Assembly (NCBI GenBank): GCA_022410635.1
Contig: JAJVDF010000431.1
Coordinates: 360,502 to 424,501 of the forward strand
Source of the DNA: Tretioscincus oriximinensis
Lineage: Eukaryota; Chordata; Lepidosauria; Squamata; Gymnophthalmidae
Reading direction: 5' to 3'
Length of the DNA: 64,000 bases
A program made the translations under genes and the position numbers. This document shows, one piece after another, positions 44,440 to 56,800 of the stretch. The notes under the pieces were generated by a model. It saw nothing but the letters and a program-made list of their open reading frames with translations. It had not been told where the DNA came from and did not search any database. How positions within the stretch are numbered: the stretch's first letter is position 1; each line of letters opens with the position of its first letter.

Positions 44440-44730
44440 CCCTTATACTCACTGTCGCCCCTCCCACCTGCCTTACCCCTTGCTCGCCACAGCCAGCCGC
44501 ACCTGAACCTCCACGCACGACCCCAGCCAGCTCAGGTGTGTGAATAATAAACCTCTTCTGGCCCCCACAACCACAAAGACTAAGCCCTAGACGGCTCCTG
44601 AGCGCCTTCCGGTGAACGCCTTGAAAGGACCAAACAGTGACGCCCCTCAGGCGCCGCTTTAGCCTTTCATTGGCCTAGCAGTTCTGTTCTACTTTACCAT
44701 AGAGTTCGGAAGCGAGAACGCCCAGACTGT
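44440..44730 (-). promoter_or_regulatory. GDAP2: Probable GDAP2 promoter and non-coding first exon
   Basis: A GC- and CpG-rich stretch after AT-rich intron DNA. On the minus strand it has a CCAAT box (AGGCCAATGAAAG), an ETS-like CACCGGAAGG, and good donors: gtaagg near 44478 and gtgagt near 44453. The first-exon assignment is inferred from position upstream of GDAP2 exon 2 and needs transcript support. Confidence 0.45.
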
Positions 44731-45274
44731 GACAGGAATTTTTTTCCCCATTCAGAAGCAAAAGGGTTATGGGAGTTGTAGTTTTTACAAACGTCACAGT
44801 GGTTACATTATTGAGATTNCAGCTGAGTGAGGCAGGCTCTCATGACATCACACATATTTTTTAAATCATCTTCATTCCTAAACACATCACTTCTTTGTTC
44901 CACTATAGCTGGATAGCCNACAATACAGCATTGCGTGGACTGATTTATTCCAGAAATATCCATGCTTTATTGTGTGGATGCAGCCTGTGTGTCCCCCATG
45001 CGCGTTGAAAAGACGTGGATAAAATACGTGTTCGAGGCGGTAAGCGTCCACATGCTAATGTCTCTAATCCACATTCAAGGCCTGAAAAGTCCAAAGGTCC
45101 TTAATGTGGATTGGAGTTGGCATAGGAACACTACTGTCCACACACTATTATATGGAAGCCACTCTTGAGCTGCTTCCCTCCCACCCCATTTGTATGGAAG
45201 CAGTCCTTATCAATATCTAAATATATTTGTCTCTTTTTATACATATAGCCATAAATATCTATACATATAGGGAG

Positions 45275-45511
45275 GGGTGGCAGGTAGTGGTAGCTAACAG
45301 CTTGGACAGTTTCAAGACAGGACTAGACAGGTTTATGGACACCAAGGGTATAAATGGATACTAGGATGGATGTCTGGATGTTGCCTCTGGATGGAGCAAC
45401 AGGCAGGACTCCTGAAATACCATTTGCAGGGAGTCATGAACAGGANCATATTTTGCTTTCCTCTGTTCGGACTGCCCAGGTGCATCTGGTGGGCCTCTGT
45501 GTGACACAGAA
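45275..45511 (+). mobile_element. CR1/L2-clade LINE 3' end, cut by a Penelope element
   Basis: GTGGTAGCTAACAGCTTGGA to GTGTGACACAGAATGCTGGA; its 3' tail is missing because the Penelope sequence starts at 45512. Confidence 0.7.
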
Positions 45512-46055
45512 TGCTGGACAAATCAGATATTCGAAATGGAAACACACAGAAACCAGTTGCTGAACATTTCAACCTTCCAGGACATTCTCTCTCAGACCTC
45601 AGGACTGCAGTTCTTGAACAAAGAAACTACAAAGGAAGGTTTGAAAGAGAAGCAGCAGAACTTGAATACATTCACAAGTTCCAGGCCATCAGCAAAGGAC
45701 TTAACAGAGACAATGGTTTCCTGGCCAACTATACATTTTTATGACACCTGTTAAGTATTTGATTGATTCTCTACCAGACATTGCCCCTTGTTGCCCCAGG
45801 CACTTTTTTACATAAGAGGATTAGTTCCTGCTATTTACCTGTTTTATAGGAGATTAGTTCCTGCTATTTACCTGCAATTCAACACCTCCCTACAGTTGCA
45901 TATGCTTTGTCTTCTCCCATACACATTTCCCTATAAATACCTGACCCTGACATTAGTCCCTCAGCATCTGAAGAAGCAGACCTGTCTACGAAAGCTTATG
46001 CCAACCACTTTTCTCAAGTTAGTCTCAAAGTGCTGCTAGCTCCTTTGCTGGAATC
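45512..46055 (+). mobile_element. Penelope-like element 3' part (GIY-YIG domain end plus tail)
   Basis: Starts in frame ([20 protein letters not shown]), continues [20 protein letters not shown] to a stop, then a 3'UTR and the tail TATAAATACCTGACCCTGAC, ATCTGAAGAAGCAGACCTGT, CTGCTAGCTCCTTTGCTGG. The reverse transcriptase is missing (5'-truncated). Confidence 0.82.
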
Positions 46056-46059
46056 GCTT

Positions 46060-46580
46060 ATTTATTTTACTATAGGCGGATCCCCCAGCCAACCTCCTGT
46101 AAGCAGAAAAAAAGTTTCCTGTGTGGGAAGGGCTGGGCACAGATTGGCTATAGATGTTATCTCNCAGGACTAACTGGTGCAGGCTGGGAGTTGTAGTTAC
46201 CGGACAGGCTGGGTATAAGAAGTTGCCCACTGCTCAGACTACCCTTTCCACAGGCTCCACTGCCAATACAACAACAGCTCTGTTTTGTTTTCCTCACATT
46301 TGGGCGGCTGCTGCTGCTGTTGCCAGCTTTGTGAAGCTTCTGGGCATGCAAACTTTTATAATAAGCATTTGTCATTGCGATAAGACAAGGGAAGAAAAAC
46401 AGGCAGAAATACAACTTAAAACCATAAGACAGGAAACAAAAATTCTGTCAGGAAGTAAATTAGCAGGTTGTTATTGCTTACATCTGGCACCCCATCAATG
46501 GCTGGTTGTTCAGGAATAAAGCACGGCTATTCAAGAATAAAACAGTCCAGACAGTATTTTATTCTGGAATATCCTAGGTT
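46060..46580 (+). repeat. Unclassified repeat upstream of WDR3 (copy 1)
   Basis: AGCCAACCTCCTGTAAGCAG, GGCTGGGAGTTGTAGTTACC, GCTGGGTATAAGAAG, with homologous but deleted copies at 50226-50560 and partly at 49500-49660. It ends in a segment with TTATTCTGGAATATCC. Confidence 0.45.
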
Positions 46581-47534
46581 AGAGTTCCTACATACAATCT
46601 GGGATAGAGATTTGCTCCTTTAATGGGTGTGAAGAAATGATTCCACCATCACCCCAGGTGCAACAGGCATTAGAAGCTGCACCTGGGGAAAAGTCCTCTT
46701 TCCTATAGCTATTAAGGGCCCAAAGCATTCTGAGATTGCTATGCCAGACATGGAATACACATGCAACCCAGTTCTGGATTTGAACCAGGGATGCCTTCCT
46801 CTTTCTGGCTGGCTGCTAAGAGAATCCTGGTCTAGATCCCTGCTGGGGTGTGGGCAGGTTGCCATCCTGGGAATTGATGGATTTTCCAGAACATGTGGCC
46901 AACCCTACTCTTAGATCACTTTCTGGAATATAATTGGTCCAATTGCAAGCAATGACAACATATACAGCATACAGAATTCTCAGAAACAGCCGTGTTAGGC
47001 TACACCAGAATTATTAGCAAAGGGGTCTTATAACTAGGGTTCCCGCATTAAATCTGGGATAGAGCTTTGCACTTTTAATAGCTAAAAATGAGAGGACTTT
47101 TCACCAGGAGCCTACCACACCGGAGGAGAAAACTGCTTTTCACAGCATTTAGAGATCCAAAACATCTATTGGGAACTGTATTGTAGGGTGATGGGTGACA
47201 CCTAAATTTTAATCCAGAGTCAGACCTACAGAATAGAACATTATCAGCAAAGTGGACAGCAATGTTTCTTTCATCATAATCCAAACCCAAACGTGGGTTT
47301 TCTGAGTTACAGCCAGGATGTCGAAAGAAAACATCCTGCCACTTTGCTGATGTGTTCTCTCACTCTGAAAGTGGTCTGAAACTAGATTAAAACTTAGGTA
47401 TGACCACTACCTGGGATGCTGCGTGGAATATATATATTTCAAAGGACTGAAGTTATTTTTGGTTACTATGGAAAGAGATGACATCTTCTCAACCCCCAAA
47501 TTCTTTGGGAGCACATTGAAGCAAATTACCTTTT

Positions 47535-47795
47535 AATTAATTTATAATTTATTTGTACTTGTATCCTGCCCTATACCCAAAGGTCTCAGGGCAGCCTACC
47601 ATAGGGTGGCGCCCATAGCTTTTGTTGCTTTCTCCACAACAGACACCCTGTGGAGTAGGTGGGGCTGAGAGAGTTCTAAAGAACTGTGACTGGCCCAAGG
47701 TCACCCAGCTGGCTTTCATGGGGGAGTGGGGAATCGAACCAGGAGACTACCAGGTACAAGTCCATCACTCAACCACTACACCAAACTAGCTCTCA
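47535..47795 (-). mobile_element. tRNA-derived SINE, family B, full length
   Basis: Reversed: (TTTA) tail, ATACCCAAAGGTCTCAGGGC, TTTCTCCACAACAGACACCC, then the head GAATCGAACCAGGAGACTAC. Confidence 0.78.
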
Positions 47796-47929
47796 CATTG
47801 CAACACACATGCACTGGGTTTTACAAATTTGAAGAAACCACATTTCTTTTGCATACAACTGGATCTTGCTTCTCCTCCAACGGNGGTAGGGGAAAACAAA
47901 CTGATCATAAAAATTTCACTAGGGATTCT

Positions 47930-48150
47930 TGCTGCAGTTTCCCTGGCGCGCACTCGGAAGCTGCCCATCCAGGAGCACGAGGGTGCCTTTCCAATTTTAT
48001 TACGCAACTGGGAGGAGGAAGTCCCTTTTCACACGCCTCTTCCGGTTCTTTGCAAGCACGCAGGCATGGGCTGTTGCATACGATTCCGACCTGCTTCAGC
48101 AACATCTCGTGGGCTTCGCATGCTGTAGGAAAGATACATTTGTAGCAAAG
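47930..48150 (+). promoter_or_regulatory. WDR3: Probable WDR3 promoter and non-coding first exon
   Basis: CpG-enriched block (GGCGCGCACTCGGAAGC, CTTCCGGTTC, an ETS-like site) ending with TTGTAGCAAAG|gtgagtga at 48150/48151, a strong donor. The first coding exon has an acceptor 21 nt before its ATG, so a non-coding upstream exon is required; this is the best candidate. The start site is not visible. Confidence 0.5.
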
Positions 48151-48352
48151 GTGAGTGAAGATCTGGAGGGGATGGGAGTTCTGGATTGTAGCCCAAAGGT
48201 GACCCCTTTGGAGAGCCCAGGAGCATGAAACAAGGCACGTTTTCTTTAACGAGTTTGATCTAGGGTTGTCATAAAAAAACAGGTCGGGAGAGCTCCACCT
48301 TTAATGGGTGTGGGAAAGACGAAATCTGAGCAGACGTTGCAGGCATAAGCTG

Positions 48353-49091
48353 TGTGGCGTCCTCCATTTTAGAGGTTTGTGTTTCTTTTGTTTACTTACN
48401 AGTTATCCCAGAGGGAGGGGGGAAGAGCAGGCCTGGGCAGGGGCGTGGCTTCCTGGTTCCCTGTTTGGGAGGGGGCATGGCTGGAGGAGCCAGCCAATGG
48501 GGCCTCGAGTAGCCAGCTGGTGAGCGGTTAAAAGGGAAGCTGACCAGGGCTAGAGGCCTTTCTGTCAGGGACTTGTGGTGTAGCAAGTGGACAGAGGGGT
48601 CCGCTTCTGATCTGCCTCAGAGGGAGGGGGTGGNAGTGTATGGTGGCCTGNAGGAGTCAAAGCTGAGGCTTGACTTGGGGCTGGAACAAATGAAGTGACA
48701 CAGGGCCTGTCTCTTGAAGTACCTGGAAACTAATGTTGCACTTGCTTGGTGTGTGTGTGCTTGAGTCAGGCTTACTTGATAAAAGCCGAAGCTTTACTAT
48801 TCTAATCTTTCTTCTATTCCTTGTTTGTAAATAATAAACTTGTTATTTGTTTCATTTCAAACATCTCTCTCTTTCTTTACTTCTGTAACCACAAAATTAA
48901 GCACGCTACTGGTGGGGGCTGTGAATAAAGCCCTCATCCTGAGGTAAACTCTGAGGCCTTGTGTAGGCCGGAGGATAGTACTGTTGCTCCAAGCAGTCGT
49001 GGGTGCTGGCTTGGGCAACAGGGTGGATATTGTGGCACCCCTGACTGTGAGGGTCATCGAATAGTAGGGCCCTCAGGTAGGGGTCGCCACA
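48353..49091 (+). mobile_element. Solo LTR, copy 2
   Basis: 739 bp, ends TGTGGCG...CGCCACA, perfect 5-bp target duplication AGCTG (48348-48352, 49092-49096). Same orientation as copy 1 and differing by scattered substitutions and small indels. It lies in the presumed first intron of WDR3, in sense. No internal genes. Confidence 0.88.
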
Positions 49092-49300
49092 AGCTGCCTC
49101 TGTTAAAACCTCTTTCACACGCCCATCAAAGCTGCAACTCTCCATTTGAAAATGGCAATCTTATGACCAGCCCCCCCATACAATTGTGGCCTCGTGTCTC
49201 CAGAGCTGGGACTGGTTTGGGGGTCACCCCAGTTTCTTGGAACCAAGTCCTGGGGTGTTGAGGGCTGCNTCCCCACATCACTTATTTATTACACTATATG

Positions 49301-49376
49301 TGGATATTCCACAATAAAGCATGGATAGTCTTCTTGAATGTATTTGTTCCCACAGCGCTTTATTGTGGAATATCCA
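49301..49376. repeat. Inverted repeat with 20-bp arms
   Basis: 49301-49320 (TGGATATTCCACAATAAAGC) and 49357-49376 are exact inverted copies. Related words (GGATATTCC, AATAAAGC) recur near 44940, 46550 and 52320, pointing to a dispersed DNA-transposon remnant. Confidence 0.6.
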
Positions 49377-50225
49377 GTTATAGGCTGCAGACACACGAGG
49401 GGCTAAAAAGTGGATTTACTGCCTGTTTGGGGCTTTCAGCAGACACCTGCCCGTCTGCACATATGCGGGCGAGAGGGAGGAAGAAAGCTCCATCTCTTTA
49501 ATGTCCGAGATAAACCTTCCCTGTGTCAGGTATCTCTGCTTTGCAGGGCTGGGTGCTGATTGGCGGATAGCTGCCATTATCCCCCCCCCCACCACCTTAT
49601 TGCACAACCTCGTCTGTATATGCAGCAGCAGGTCAAGTGCAGGGGAAAAGCAGGTTTGAAGAGGCATCTGCCATGAGAGCTGGAAACATCTGCTCTCATT
49701 AAACCCACAGCGAGGCAGGTTTGTAGTAACTTCCTCGGTTACAACCCGCCATTACGTCTGCAGGAGCTGCCCGGAAGGGACTCCTATATAGGCATAAATC
49801 CTGTGTGTGCCTGCAGCCGTAGTGGAATTAATGTGGGGATGCAGTCACGTTCTTAAGGTCTTTTTGACATTCATCAACCTGCCTCTTGAGGTTTGCTATC
49901 ATAAAATAGGACACCAGGGCCCTGACTCCACTGAGCCTTATTCCNGGCTACATCTTGGAATAGGAGCCTGCCATTGTCTACAGTGGTATCTGGATGCCCA
50001 TCCTCTATATTGAGATATAGCCCAGAATAAAGCTTAGTGGGAGCAGGACCCTGGTGTTCTTAACGGATAAGTAACAAGTTTATTGGGCCAGAAATCTATC
50101 GTAAAATTGAATATTTGGCCACCATCCAGATTAATATTCCTTCCAGTTAGGAGACATTTTCCAGAGCCATCAAGTTGATATATTCCCTTCTTTCTAATTG
50201 CTGTTAGAGAGCTGATTCGCCCTTG

Positions 50226-50560
50226 GCCACAGTCTATAGATGAGTCCCACAGCCAACTTCCTGTAAGCAGAAAAAGGTTTCCTATGTGCAGGACTGGGCA
50301 TAAATTGGCTAAAGACGATTCCTGTCTCTCAGGGCTTGCTGAGATATAGGCTGGGAGCTATAGTCCACAGCACAACAACAATTAGTTTTCTCATCTAGAG
50401 GCTGCTAGGCATCCAAGCTTTTAAATAAGCACTTGTTGTAATAAAAAAAGCCGTGAAAAGCAGGTAGAAATATAACTGATACCCATAAACAAAAATGCTG
50501 CCGGAAGTGGAAAAACTGGTTGTTCGTTATTGTTGACAACTGATCGATAGATATTTAGTA
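50226..50560 (+). repeat. Unclassified repeat upstream of WDR3 (copy 2)
   Basis: Deleted homologue of 46080-46500; it ends about 70 bp before WDR3 exon 2. Confidence 0.45.
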
Positions 50561-50651
50561 GTTCACAGTGTTGTCTCAATTCTGTAATGGAAAATATTGT
50601 TTCTTGGCTTTGCTCTTTGCTCCCATTTAGAATTCTACACGAAGCCTCACC

Positions 50652-50822
50652 ATGGGTCTTACTAAACAGTATCTGCGGTACGCGAGCACGGCTGTTTTTG
50701 GAGTAATTGGCAGCCAGAAAGGCAATATTGTCTTTGTGACTCTGCGTGGGGAGAAAGGGCGTTATGTGGCTGTTCCTGCCTGTGAACATGTTTTCGTTTG
50801 GGATACACGGAAAGGAGAAAAG
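50652..50822 (+). CDS. WDR3: WDR3 first coding exon (residues 1-57)
   Basis: Acceptor at 50629-50630 (tttag), 21 nt of 5'UTR, then CACCATGG, a strong start context. Ends [11 protein letters not shown]; donor gtcagt. Confidence 0.95.
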
Positions 50823-53800
50823 GTCAGTGTGTACTGTAGCAATTTGGAACGTTGTGGGATTGTGCTGAGTGGAATTTAAGCTTCTTAATGTATTAAAATC
50901 TGATCAGAATTAGCTATAACAGCAGGTAACTGTGTTAAGCAGGTTGTGAAGCATTAGAACTGAGATGATGGTGGCGTCCAGACAGGGTCAATAATCCATT
51001 TGGAAGATTAATTGATGTTGAATTTGCCTCACCATTTTGTTATATTAACTGGCAGATTGCGTATTCCAGTGGCGGACTGGGGCAAAAAATATTGGTTACT
51101 GGCAGGCAAGGTGGGTTTCTTCTTTTTAAAAGAAGCAGAAGAACTGGATTCTTATACTTCGCTTTTCTCTTCTTTCAAAGGGAGTCAAAGTGGCTTACAA
51201 GGGTATTTTTGCCNGAAGGCTGACATTCTATCTTCCCCATCAGACTGTGGTGGTTCCCATGTACCTACTTGCAGTCAGTTGCAATTTCTTGCAATTCATG
51301 CTTTCGAATGGCTGGGTTGGCTAAAGCTACAGGCTAGTGGAAGGTGCTCAGCCCTCTCCAGTTAGGTCTGGTCAGCCTAACTGGTATGTGGATGGCCAAG
51401 CCTTGTTGTGAGATAAGACTCAGTGGAGACAGGACCACACAGTGGTTAGCTCAGCCAATTCCATTTGGGCGTTCCTTAAGCATTAGGAGAAGGCATTAGA
51501 AAAACCTCCAACCACTCTTGACTCCTTGTAAGTGGCTGATCGAATATTGTACAGTTTCTGAAGTGATAGGGTAGCAAAATAGAAGACAGAAAGGGCAGCA
51601 GCGAAATTCTCTCTGCCATCTTGGAAATTGGTGCCAATATGGATGGACTTAGGAGGTGGGAGAATAAAAGCGGGGCTGCTCTGGAAAGCCCCTTAAAACT
51701 TTCGATCGTGCTGAATGGACAGCAGACCGCCTGGTCCCTGCATGGAGCTCTCCAACATGGCACCGGGCACACTGTGTGAAGCCTTTTTTTAAAAAAAATT
51801 AAAGTTACAGGGCGGGGATGGGCCCTTCTTTAGGGCCCAGGGATGGCCTACTTGCCCTTGGGCAACTGGGCATGCTGGCCAGTCTGCCTCTTGTGTATTT
51901 TAAAGGCAGTTATCTGGATTATCGGGGAAAATGGCTTATAGAGCTCAAAATTGAAAATTGGCATGTAGGGTTATTTTGGAAAGTCTCTGCGGATAGTTTC
52001 GACAAGAAACTGNGAGGGTGAGAGTCAAAGGAACCTAATGTTGATGCCAAATTATCCAATAGTATTTGGAGGGAGAATCACTGCACTTTCTCTTGACAAA
52101 CCAGCAAACAAAATGGCTGACAGGAGAGTATGTCACAAGAATGCAAAATCTCACATTTCAGGAGGTGACAGAATGACAAAACCTGGAATACACTGTAAAG
52201 ATATGAACAAAGGTACATTATGGTTTTTATTGTTAACTGCCCGGAGACCTTCAGGTATAGGGTGTTATAGGAATGTAAATAAATAAATAAAACCCGGAAA
52301 GCTTATTAACCAGATTATTGGGATATTCTGAAATAAACACGTACTGTGTGGATACAGCCAATGTGTGCTATAGTGCAGATATGTGCAGGTTCACCCAGGT
52401 CTGGTTTACATGTGGATTTATTGTTGCTGAATCCAAAACAGATAGCACTGGTATAGATGCAATGCTCATTAATGTGGTCTACCTCTGATCCAATTAGTCA
52501 ATTCTTAGTATAGATCTGATGTAGATTAACACTTGTCCTGGGCAAATTATGTGGACCACTGAGCCCTTGTAACCAGTTTCCTAGGAATGAGCATAAAGAA
52601 TCTAATGTCTTTTGCCTGGGAATATGTCTAAGTTCTGCTTTGTTTCTGAGACTGTTTATTTTTGCTTCACAGATTCTTATCCTTCAGGGAAGCAAGCAGG
52701 AGGTTACATCTCTCTGTCCATCTCCTGATGGTTTGCAGTTGGCTGTTGGCTACGAAGATGGATCCATCTGTATATTTAGCCTCCTAAGTGGTGAAGAAAA
52801 TGTCCGTTTTAATGGCCATAGAGCTGCTGTTACCACCATGAAATATGATGACTTGGGAGGGAAGTTGGCTTCAGGGTCAAAGGTGAGAATTGNTGCACAC
52901 GGGCAGTGGACCAAACTTTAGTTACTAACTGGCATATTCATGGAATATACCATTCAGAATCCCAGGTCTCAGTATTTTCATTGGAAGTTTCAAGTGGCTC
53001 CACACCAAAAACTGTCTTGTATTTTTTCTGCTTCCATCCAGTCTTGAAGTTTGTATGTTTCAGCACATCCTTATTCCTAAACTGCATTGTGGCAATTGGC
53101 CTTCTGAGCGAGCTGAGTGGACAATGTCAGTGTCCGTCATCTCGCATAGAGGTGATTGGCCAATCACCCATTGGAAGAGCTGCCTCGACCAAACCATCAG
53201 GTGTTAGGGTGGGGGAGGAGGGTCATAGGTCCTGTCTGCCTAGCCTCAGTAGTCTGCTTTAGGCTCTAAAATGCATAGCTGAGCTTTTGCAAATGGATTA
53301 TTGGCCCTGTCTGGACACAGCCTTAGGCTCAGTGTCCAGACAGGGTCAATAATAAGTTTGAAAGTCAAATTTATGTTTCACTTGCCTAACCAGATTGTTA
53401 TATAAAATAGCCAATAGCAGGTTTTAAACCTGATTATTGGTTTTCTAGGAAAACCCAGTGTCGAATCAATTAGGAAGGCTTTGTGGATAATTTTGCCAAG
53501 AAACTATGACGGTGAGAGGCAAAGGAATCTTGATATTGACAGCAAACTATCCAATAGCATTCAGATAGAGGGTCTAATGGACTTCTGCTTGAGAAACAGC
53601 AAACAAAATGACTGACAGGAGAGTGTGCCAGGGACATAGAAAAGTTAGCTTGTCAGAAGCTGACAGAATAACCAAACTTGGAATATATTGTAGCGGTATG
53701 AAGAAGTGCATTAAAACTGGAAAACCCATTAACCAGATTATGGGGAAATTCTGGAATAAACAAGTGCTGTGTGGATACAACCTAACAGATTTTTNAAAAA

Positions 53801-56800
53801 ATAGCCATATTATTCTGGATCCTGAATTTCTGGCAAGGTGTGTGTGTGTCACCGCACCTTAGATATGAACAAGAGAAAAGTAGACTATGAGCTTTTGTAG
53901 ACAAGTCTACTTCTTCAGATTTGCTTGTCTCTGGGCAAGGTCACTGGAGAGGTTGATAGATTTCCACTCCGTTCGGTTACTTATGACAATTTCCATAAAT
54001 TTCAGAGAAATCGCCATGTTAGTCTGGGTTCAGAACATTTAGCAAGGATGTCTTGTAGCAGCTTATGAGTTTGCAAAGGTGTCTGCAGAAGCTTTGACAG
54101 ACAAGTCTACGAGTATTTCGGATGCTATTTTGTATCTAACATACGAAAGCTTCGTCTGAAAGCTCATGCTGCCTCCCTTTTTCTTGTTAATCTCAAAGCT
54201 GCTACAAAGCCCTCTTGCTAGAGTGCCTGCCTGCCTGCAATCTATTTCACCTGCCTGCCTGCCTGCCTGCACATCTATCTATGCACCTGAAGAACTGGAC
54301 ATGCTTTCAAAAACTCATGCTGCCTCACTTTTCCTTGTTAGTCTAAGCTGCTACGAGAGCCTCTTGCTANNTATTCAGTACTTAATCCACTTCTAAAAAT
54401 CATTAAATCAGGTAGATGCAAATCAGGCCTAAATTTACAGTGTAGCTAACGTGGCAACAATCCACATTTTCGCCCCTAATGTATTTATCTTGTTTTTAGG
54501 ACACGGATATCATTATTTGGGATGTGATCAATGAGAGTGGTTTGTACCGGCTAAAGGGCCACAAGGATGCTGTTACAAAGGTGCTCTTCCTGAAGGAGAA
54601 AAATATACTGGTTTCCAGGTAAAGCTGCTCGTTGAGACTATTTCAGCGTAGTGTAACTAGGCTTATGATATGAAACCAAATAGTCCCTAAAACCACAAGG
54701 GAACAAATTCACCAAACGAAACAGAGCAAAAACCCTCGGGTGTCCAACCACGTGCAAACACAAAACAAAAATTATACAAATAGTAAAATAATATAAATGT
54801 ATTTAAAACAATATTCAATAATCCATAATTTCCAAAATATAAAGTGGAGCAGCCCAATATATTGCTTTAGTCCAAATAAATACAGTAAAAGTCTGAAAGG
54901 GTGAAGTATAATAATGATGAAGTACTCAGATAATGCCAATGTAGTTATTGATGAAGTATAGAAGATCTTTCGGTCTTCATAAGCTGGAGGCCAGGCGCGT
55001 TTCAACCAAATGGTCTTCTTCAGTGGCCCATTGATGCATTATATATATAAGCTTTAAATTTCTATATATTATTATTATTTATTTATACTTATACCCCGCC
55101 CTATACCCGAAGGTCTCAGGGTGGCCAAAACAGTAAAACATCACTACAAAATTAAAACAGTATAAAACAATATTTAAAAGTAGGGATAAAGATGACATTT
55201 CTTCAGCCAAAGGCCAGGTAAAAGAAGTGGGCTCAATCCAAAATTCACACTTTTACAAAGTTAAAATGCTCCAGAAGGTTTACCACAGAAGAACAAGTCA
55301 GGAGCTTTGCAGCTTTAACAAATATGGAGGAGTGAAACATTCTCTAGGTGCAGCTTACAATGCCTGCAGTATCTAGTGAAAAAAATTCATGCCAATTAAA
55401 TCTGCAAAACTCCATAACCCAGGCTTGATGTCTACATGTTAGTGGAGACAATGATAGTATTCATTTATTAATCAGACAACGGTGCAAGAACCTGATGCAA
55501 CTGATGAACCATAGAGCTGGAAGGGACCTCCAAGGTTATCAGGTCCAACTCCTTGCTCATTGCAGGATTCACTAAACATCCCAGACAGATAACGGTCCAG
55601 CCTCTATTTAAAGACAGGAGGTAATTTGCCCCATATCCAGATAAGACCTTCCCTTGTAGTTTAACCCCCCACCAACCTCATAAGCCAGCAGGCAGTCTGC
55701 TATAGCTATGGACAACCACCTACAGCTATACCAATTAATTAGCAGAGTTACAGCCACTCATTTGTTCCTTGTGTTGTTTGGCAGTGGAAAAGACACCTTA
55801 GTGAAATGGTGGGATCTGGATACGCAGCACTGCTTCAAAACACTGGTTGGACACCGTTCTGAGGTAAGCGGAAATTCAGAGTGAAAGGGGAGAAAAGTGA
55901 TAATTTCCTGCAATTTTTTGTCAATATATTTATATTGCAGAGTATTTTTGTATAAACATAATAAACTTTTGAGTGGAAGCATGATATATAAATAAAATTC
56001 TCTTCACTTATTTTTAGTGGTAAGCCCACAATATCGGGCAAAATTGGGTGCAGCTGTGGCCTCTTTCCTCCTCCTCCTCCTGTTCCTCTTCTTCAGCTCT
56101 GCCTCCCTCATCTATTCTGGCCCAGGCTCTGAATCAATTGCCTTCTCTGCAGAGGCTGCCCTCTGTGCCATGATTTAAGTCCACTGAGTCCAAGGTTCCA
56201 AGCCTTGTCATTGGTCCACAAAGACCAATGACAGACATCGGAATTTTGGACTCAGTAATGCAAGTCTTATTAATAGTAGAGAGTTATTTATTTATTAGCA
56301 GAGTTAGCCCATTGCATTATGGTAATGCAGTGAGCTGTAGTCCCTCCTCTTTGCTCCCATCTATACCTCCACCCCTGCCTCCCTCGCCCCCTCCCTCCCT
56401 CGCCCCCTCCCTCCTTCTTTCCTTCCATTTTAATCCTTCTTCATTATCTTCCTTCTTTCTTTCCTTTTTCCTTCGTTACCTTACCTTACTTCACTCATTC
56501 TTTTCTTTATTCTTCCTTTCCTTCCTTCTTTGCTTTTTTTCTTCCTTTCCTTCCCTGTGTCATTGGTTTCTGGAGGCTGCCAAGATTCTGAGCCCTGTCA
56601 TTGGTCACTGTACCTTGGAATGTGGTAACTGCTTTATTATATGTAAGATTTATTTATTTGACATATTTCCAGTTGATGAAGAACACATAATTTTTTTATT
56701 TGAAAATGTTAAACATAAATTAGAGTGGCTTAGTTTTGCTGCTGATTTGTGGGATCTGATTTTAACTAAGCGTAAATCCTGTTGTCTTTGTTATTTAGGT

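Noticed and set aside
22786..49091. The two LTRs as ends of one provirus
   Set aside because: Each has its own 5-bp target duplication and the interval holds GDAP2, not viral genes.
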